Assembly: GCA_949287305.1 (NCBI GenBank)
Contig: CASEFX010000034.1
Coordinates: 310,001-374,000 of the forward strand
Direction of reading: 5' to 3'
DNA length: 64,000 bases
Source: an uncultured Sutterella sp.
GTDB taxonomy: Bacteria; Pseudomonadota; Gammaproteobacteria; Burkholderiales; Burkholderiaceae_F
A program made the translations under genes and the position numbers. Numbering within the stretch: position 1 is the stretch's first letter; each line of letters begins with the position of its first letter. Below, one piece after another: positions 59,908-64,000 of this stretch. Below the pieces are notes generated by a model. That model was not told the origin of the DNA. It worked only from the letters and a program-made list of their open reading frames with translations, and did no database searches.

Positions 59908-61434
59908 TCAACCCTCGGCCACGTGGCGAAGGAAGGCCGCCAACTGCAGCATTTCCTCCTGACAGAGCTCGTGGTCCATGTCGTAGGCGTGATATTCGAA
60001 GTTCGGGTTCACCTCGTGAATGACCCGGGCGCTGCGCTCCGCGATGAGGGGCGAGACGACCGAGTCGAATTCGCCGTGGCCCATGAAGACGGGCGTGCGG
60101 CGACCCGCGGGAGTCGCTTCGTTGTAAAGACGTCCGGCGTCGGGGAGGTAGCCCGAGAGCGCGGCGATGCCGGCCAAGGGCGTTTCGGAGCGAAGCCCCG
60201 CATAGAGCGCAATGGCCGCGCCCTGCGAGAAGCCGCCGAGGACGATGCGATCGCGGCGTAGGCCCTTTTCTTCGAGTTCGCGAAGCAACGCTTCGATGCG
60301 TCGGGCGCTCGTCTTGATCCCGTAGAGGTCGACGTTCTTCTCGAGGTCCGGATGGCGGATGTCGTACCAGGCGCGAAGCGCGTGACCCGGGTGAATGCTC
60401 ACTTCGCAGACCGGGGCGTTCGGGAGAATCATTCGGCAGGCGGGGCCGCCGAAATCGAGAATCTCGTCGGCAAAGCTTACGAAGTCGCGGTTGTCGACGC
60501 CCATGCCGTGAAGCCACAGGAGCGTGAGTTCCGGAGGGCGAACGCTCATGCGGGGCGAGACCATCAGCAGGTCGTTCGCGCGGAAGGGTTCGACCGGTTC
60601 GGGCTTGGGCTCAGGCTGGGGTTGCGGTTTCGGCTCGGGCTTCGGTTCCGGTTTCGGTTCGGGCTTGGGCTCGACCGGGGCCTTGGGCGCTTCGGGGGCG
60701 CGGACGGGCTCCGCGGCCTTGACTTCGACCTTCACCGAATCCTCGGAACGGGGCCGGTCCGAACCTTCGATCTTGATGCCCTTCGGGGCCTCGGGCTTTT
60801 CTTCAGGCTTTTCCGCGGGCTTTTGGGGCTTTTGGGCGTTCTTCGGACGGAAGGCCTTCACGACCTCGTCGTTCGTTTCGATGTAGGGGCCGCCGATCAG
60901 ATCGATGCAGTAGGGGACGGCCGCGAAGATGCCGTTTACGATCGAGCGGCCTTCTTCGTCCTTGAGGCCTTCGAGCGTTTCGGCGATCGCCTTGGGGCGG
61001 CCCGGGAGATTGATGATGAGGGCCGCATGGTCGGGCGTTTCACGAAGAACGCCCACCTGGCGCGAAAGAATGGCGGTCGGAACGAAGTGCCCCGAAATCG
61101 CGCGCATCTGTTCGCCGAAACCCGGCATTTCTCGCGTCGCGACGGCAAGCGTCGCCTCTGGGGTCACGTCGCGTCGCGACGGACCCGTACCGCCCGTCGT
61201 GAGAATGAGGTCGCAGCCGATGATGTCGACGAGCTCGCGAAGCGTCTTCTCGATGTCGAAGCGTTCGTCGGGGATGAGGCGCTTGTGAATCGTGAGGGGA
61301 TTCTTCACGGCCTTTCGCATCCAGGCTTCGAGCGCCGGAATGCCTTCGTCGCGATAGACGCCTCGGCTCGCGCGGTCGGAGACCGAGACGAGCCCGAGAA
61401 TCAGTTCGTTTTCCGTTTTGCGGGGCGGTTTCAT
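59908..61434 (-). CDS. Fusion: MogA-type molybdopterin adenylyltransferase + carboxylesterase
   Basis: A 508-residue two-enzyme chain. Residues 1-195 are a MogA/MoaB domain: LGLVSVSDRASRGVYRDEGI, LILTTGGTGPSRRDVTPEAT, and IINLPGRPKAIAETLEGL; MogA adenylates molybdopterin before Mo insertion. Residues 200-285 are a Lys/Pro/Glu linker with a KPEP repeat run. Residues 300-508 are an alpha/beta hydrolase of the phospholipase/carboxylesterase (YpfH/EstB) group: LLWLHGMGVDNRDF, nucleophile S403 in GGFSQGAAIAL, D457 in HGEFDSVV, H488 in MDHEL. Separate genes are the norm, so the fusion is odd; no frameshift or internal start is obvious. The darP gene is 20 bp upstream. Confidence 0.9.
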   Translation of the reverse strand: MKPPRKTENELILGLVSVSDRASRGVYRDEGIPALEAWMRKAVKNPLTIHKRLIPDERFDIEKTLRELVDIIGCDLILTTGGTGPSRRDVTPEATLAVATREMPGFGEQMRAISGHFVPTAILSRQVGVLRETPDHAALIINLPGRPKAIAETLEGLKDEEGRSIVNGIFAAVPYCIDLIGGPYIETNDEVVKAFRPKNAQKPQKPAEKPEEKPEAPKGIKIEGSDRPRSEDSVKVEVKAAEPVRAPEAPKAPVEPKPEPKPEPKPEPKPQPQPEPKPEPVEPFRANDLLMVSPRMSVRPPELTLLWLHGMGVDNRDFVSFADEILDFGGPACRMILPNAPVCEVSIHPGHALRAWYDIRHPDLEKNVDLYGIKTSARRIEALLRELEEKGLRRDRIVLGGFSQGAAIALYAGLRSETPLAGIAALSGYLPDAGRLYNEATPAGRRTPVFMGHGEFDSVVSPLIAERSARVIHEVNPNFEYHAYDMDHELCQEEMLQLAAFLRHVAEG

Positions 61435-61454
61435 GCCGGTGTCCTTATCAAAGA

Positions 61455-62012
61455 TCAGGCGTTTTCGTCGCTCTCTTCCTCTTCACGGAAGAGTTCGAGG
61501 GGTTCCTCGAGCGTCGCGTGGAGGAAGCGGTAGAGTTCGCGCGCGTTCTTCGGCGGCTTCTGGAGTTCGCGCTCCTTGCGGGCGCCGCGAACGAGGGTGC
61601 GAAGCGCCTGAATGTCCACTTCGGGGTGTTCGTCGATGAACTTCTTCACGGCGTCGTCCCCTTCGATCATTTTGTCGCGCAGCGTCTCGCAACGGTGAAG
61701 GAGTGCGACGGCGGCGCGGGATTCGCCGGTCGCGCGGTCGATCGCTTCGCGCACGGCCTTGGGATCCATGTTGCGCATTTTCTTGCCGATCAGCTGCAGT
61801 TGACGGCGCTGGGCACCGAAGGAGCGCATGCGGCGGAATTCGATGATTTCCGCGAGCACGTCTTCGGGGAGGTGAATGCGCTTGAGTTGGTCGTCGCCCA
61901 ACTTCGTCATTTCGCGTCCGAGCTCCTGCAATTCGAGCTGTTCGCGCTTGAGCTGCGATTTGGAGGGACCGCGCTCGATCTCTTCGTCGTCCTCAATGAA
62001 GTCCTGACGCAT
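61455..62012 (-). CDS. darP: Ribosome-associated protein DarP/YjgA (DUF615)
   Basis: A 185-residue protein of the DUF615 family, which binds 50S precursors and aids late large-subunit assembly. The start is acidic, then GPSKSQLKREQLELQELGRE, LPEDVLAEIIEFRRMRSFGA and RRQLQLIGKKMRNMDP; all are family-typical. The C-terminus ends in an acidic EEEESDENA. It is divergent from pmbA, the conserved partner in many betaproteobacteria (yjgA next to pmbA). Confidence 0.95.
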   Translation of the reverse strand: MRQDFIEDDEEIERGPSKSQLKREQLELQELGREMTKLGDDQLKRIHLPEDVLAEIIEFRRMRSFGAQRRQLQLIGKKMRNMDPKAVREAIDRATGESRAAVALLHRCETLRDKMIEGDDAVKKFIDEHPEVDIQALRTLVRGARKERELQKPPKNARELYRFLHATLEEPLELFREEEESDENA

Positions 62013-62071
62013 AACCTTGAAATCCTAAAAGAAAACCGTATGATAACGGCTTTCAGTCGCGGGAGATGCGC

Positions 62072-63430
62072 ATGGAACGAGAAGAGGCGAAGAGCCCGAA
62101 AACGAACGAAACCGAAGCCGTGGCGAAGGCCGCGCTCGAGCGCGCGCTCAGACTCGGTGCCGACGAGTGCGCGGCCGAAGTGAGCGCCGACCGGGGCTTC
62201 AGCGTGACCTATCGAATGGGCGAGGTCGAGGCCCTCGAATACACGTCGGAAAAGGTGCTCTCGATCGCCGTCTGGAAGGGAAAGCGCCGGGGAAGCGCCA
62301 CGACCTCGGACTTTTCCGAGCGATCCGTCGAGCGCGCGGTGCGCGCGGCGGTCGCGATCGCGAGCGTCGCCGAAGAAGACGAGGCGACGGGCCTTCCCGA
62401 CGAGCGAGACCTGCAGACGGAATTTCGGGATTTGTCGCTCTCTCACCCCTACGAGGGAACGCCCGAGGACGCGATCGCCTACCTCGCAAAGGCCGAAGAG
62501 GCGGTCCTGAAGGTTGATCCCTCCGTCGAGAACACGGACGGCGCGGTCTTCACGACTTCGTCGGGGCGCTTCACGCTCGTCAATTCCCTCGGATTCTCCG
62601 CGGGCTACGACTATTCCCGTCACGACGTCGACTGCGTGGCGGTGGCGGCCAAGGGCGACGACTTCGAGCAGGACGCCTGGTGGGGACAGGGCCGAAGCGC
62701 AACGGAACTCCCCGACCCCGAGACGCTCGGACGGCGCGCGGCCGAACGGGCCGCGGCGAAACTCGGCCGCAAGGCCATTCCGGGCGGATCGGTGCGGGTG
62801 CTTTTTGCTCCCTACGTCGCGACCGAATTCCTGGACATGCTCGAAGACCTCCTCTCGGGTCGGGCGCTCTACCGCAAGACCTCGTGCCTCCTCGGACGGG
62901 AGGGTACGGTCATTCTCCCCGCTCACGTATCGGTGCTGGAAGATCCCTACATTCCGGGCGCGATCGGCTCGGGCGTCTTCGACGACGAAGGCTGCGCGGG
63001 ACAGCGTCGCGCGATCGTGGAGGAGGGCGTGCTTCGGGGCAAGTTTCTCTCGAGCTACACCGCGCGCAAGCTCGGCTGCCGAACGACCGGGAACGCGGGC
63101 GGCGCCTACAACCTGATTTTGACGAGCTCCGAGACGACTCCCGACATGACGGAAAAGGCGATGCTCGAGCGCCTCGGCACGGGACTCTACGTCACCGACA
63201 CGATCGGGCGCGGGTTGAACCCCGTGACGGGGGACTATTCCCGTGGCGTTTCGGGCTTCTGGGTCGAGCGCGGCGTCATCGTTCATCCCGTGGGCGGGAT
63301 GACCTTGGCGGGGAACCTTCTCGACATGTTCCAAAGCGTCGAGGCGGTGGGCGCGGACGTCTACGACAACGGGGCGCGTCGCTCCGGTTCGGTTTTGCTC
63401 GGACCCGTGCAATTGTCGGGCGAATCCTGA
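62072..63430 (+). CDS. pmbA: Metalloprotease subunit PmbA/TldE
   Basis: A 452-residue TldD/PmbA family protein. With TldD it forms a protease that matures peptide antibiotics and degrades CcdA. RMGEVEALEYTSEKVLSIAVW and KGKRRGSATTSDFSE lie in the N-domain; SSFLSSYTARKLGCRTTGNAG-like sequence (FLSSYTARKLG) and TDTIGRGLNPVTGDYSRG near the end are conserved. It lacks the zinc His motif, as PmbA does. The ATG at 62072 has GGGAG 6 nt before it; the ATG at 62066 touches that site. Confidence 0.95.
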   Translation: MEREEAKSPKTNETEAVAKAALERALRLGADECAAEVSADRGFSVTYRMGEVEALEYTSEKVLSIAVWKGKRRGSATTSDFSERSVERAVRAAVAIASVAEEDEATGLPDERDLQTEFRDLSLSHPYEGTPEDAIAYLAKAEEAVLKVDPSVENTDGAVFTTSSGRFTLVNSLGFSAGYDYSRHDVDCVAVAAKGDDFEQDAWWGQGRSATELPDPETLGRRAAERAAAKLGRKAIPGGSVRVLFAPYVATEFLDMLEDLLSGRALYRKTSCLLGREGTVILPAHVSVLEDPYIPGAIGSGVFDDEGCAGQRRAIVEEGVLRGKFLSSYTARKLGCRTTGNAGGAYNLILTSSETTPDMTEKAMLERLGTGLYVTDTIGRGLNPVTGDYSRGVSGFWVERGVIVHPVGGMTLAGNLLDMFQSVEAVGADVYDNGARRSGSVLLGPVQLSGES

Positions 63431-63491
63431 GAGCCCTCCGTACGGATTGAGTACAATACGTCCTTTTCTTTTCATCCTGGCCGGTCAAGCC

Positions 63492-64000
63492 ATGCGAGAA
63501 CAATACCTATCCGACTTTGATTTCGAGCTCCCGCAGGAGCTCATCGCTCAATATCCTCTGGAAAACCGGACGGCTTCGCGTCTTCTGCACGTCACCCGCG
63601 ACGTGATGGAGGACGGCACCTTCACCGACATCGAAAAATACCTGCACCCGGGCGATCTTCTCATCGCCAACAACACGCGCGTCATCAAGGCGCGCCTTCT
63701 CGGGAAGAAGGAAACGGGCGGCGCCGTCGAAGCCCTCATTGAACGCGTCACCGACGAAACGCACGCGATCTCGATGCTTCGCGCGAGCAAGTCCCCGAAG
63801 CCCGGCACCAAGCTCTTTTTCGGGAACGCCGTCGTGACGGTCATGGGGCGCGAAGGACAGTTCTTCGAACTCGCCTTTGAGCGTCCCGTCCTCGACGTCC
63901 TCGACGAAGAGGGCCACGTGCCGCTTCCGCCCTACATCGAGCACGAAGACAGCAAGAACGACGAAACCCGCTATCAGACGGTGTACGCGCAGTACCCGGG
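63492..64000 (+). CDS. queA: tRNA preQ1(34) S-adenosylmethionine ribosyltransferase-isomerase, partial
   Basis: Transfers ribose from SAM to preQ1 in tRNA, making epoxyqueuosine. Visible residues 1-169 begin MREQYLSDFDFELPQELIAQ and include YPLENRTASRLLHV, the characteristic LLIANNTRVIKARLLGKKE, and VPLPPYIEHEDSKNDETRYQ. The open frame runs off the right edge with no stop, so about half the usual 340 residues are seen. Confidence 0.95.
   Translation, partial: MREQYLSDFDFELPQELIAQYPLENRTASRLLHVTRDVMEDGTFTDIEKYLHPGDLLIANNTRVIKARLLGKKETGGAVEALIERVTDETHAISMLRASKSPKPGTKLFFGNAVVTVMGREGQFFELAFERPVLDVLDEEGHVPLPPYIEHEDSKNDETRYQTVYAQYP

Overview
The window looks like chromosome from a GC-rich betaproteobacterium, most likely an anaerobic gut member of the Sutterellaceae (Sutterella/Parasutterella group). 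This is inferred from the gene set: DcuB and a class I [4Fe-4S] fumarase, a Wolinella-type fumarate reductase cytochrome b, a NapC/NrfH-like multihaem cytochrome, molybdate uptake, and betaproteobacterial gene orders such as purM | hda-HAD phosphatase-pcnB-folK and mutL-miaA. No ribosomal RNA genes and no CRISPR array were seen.

Layout. 1-9.9 kb: nadD (cut by the left edge), a BamE-like exported protein, purD, yebC, two metal-dependent amidohydrolases transcribed away from each other, a degenerate response-regulator-like gene, a LarA-type racemase and dcuB. 10.2-25.1 kb: fumarase behind a terminator-like leader hairpin, a GntR regulator, a lone frdC, upp, a LapA-like membrane protein, fbp, pepN, a tetrahaem NapC-like cytochrome with an FNR-type box upstream, modE facing modABC across a clear ModE palindrome, and purB. 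25.5-30.5 kb: a Spy-like periplasmic protein, a lone FixJ-type regulator, DUF72, a nitroreductase-like protein, a kynurenine-formamidase-like hydrolase, a thioesterase and murI. 30.5-39.0 kb is one long minus-strand block: tsaE-amiC-sulfurtransferase-fba-dgkA-purC, then purE-purK-sua5-arsC-like-murI.

39.2-49.7 kb is the accessory part. A tRNA-Thr(CGT) gene is followed by a promoterless 3' fragment of a GC-rich gene, then an AT-rich island with one unknown membrane-anchored protein and a possible small ORF. Next come a large AsmA/DUF748-type protein and a Zn/Cd/Pb P-type ATPase with four heavy-metal domains and a textbook MerR-type promoter, then an IS607-type element. Its serine transposase is broken by two frameshifts, while its 575-residue TnpB keeps all catalytic and zinc residues and is followed by a run of hairpins that could be its guide RNA.

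49.7-64 kb returns to housekeeping genes: dnaQ-like exonuclease, dedA, mutL-miaA-rfbC, purM, hda-HAD-pcnB-folK, tRNA-Leu(CAA), an unusual single-chain fusion of a MogA-type molybdopterin adenylyltransferase with a carboxylesterase, darP, pmbA and the start of queA.

How the genes fit together: fumarase, DcuB, FrdC and the NapC-like cytochrome suit fumarate-based anaerobic respiration. ModABC/ModE and the MogA fusion suit heavy use of molybdoenzymes. Six purine genes (purD, purB, purC, purE, purK, purM) are scattered over five sites rather than grouped. The least explained items are the MogA-esterase fusion, the large TnpB with its decayed TnpA, the orphan frdC, the fumarase leader hairpin and the AT-rich island protein.
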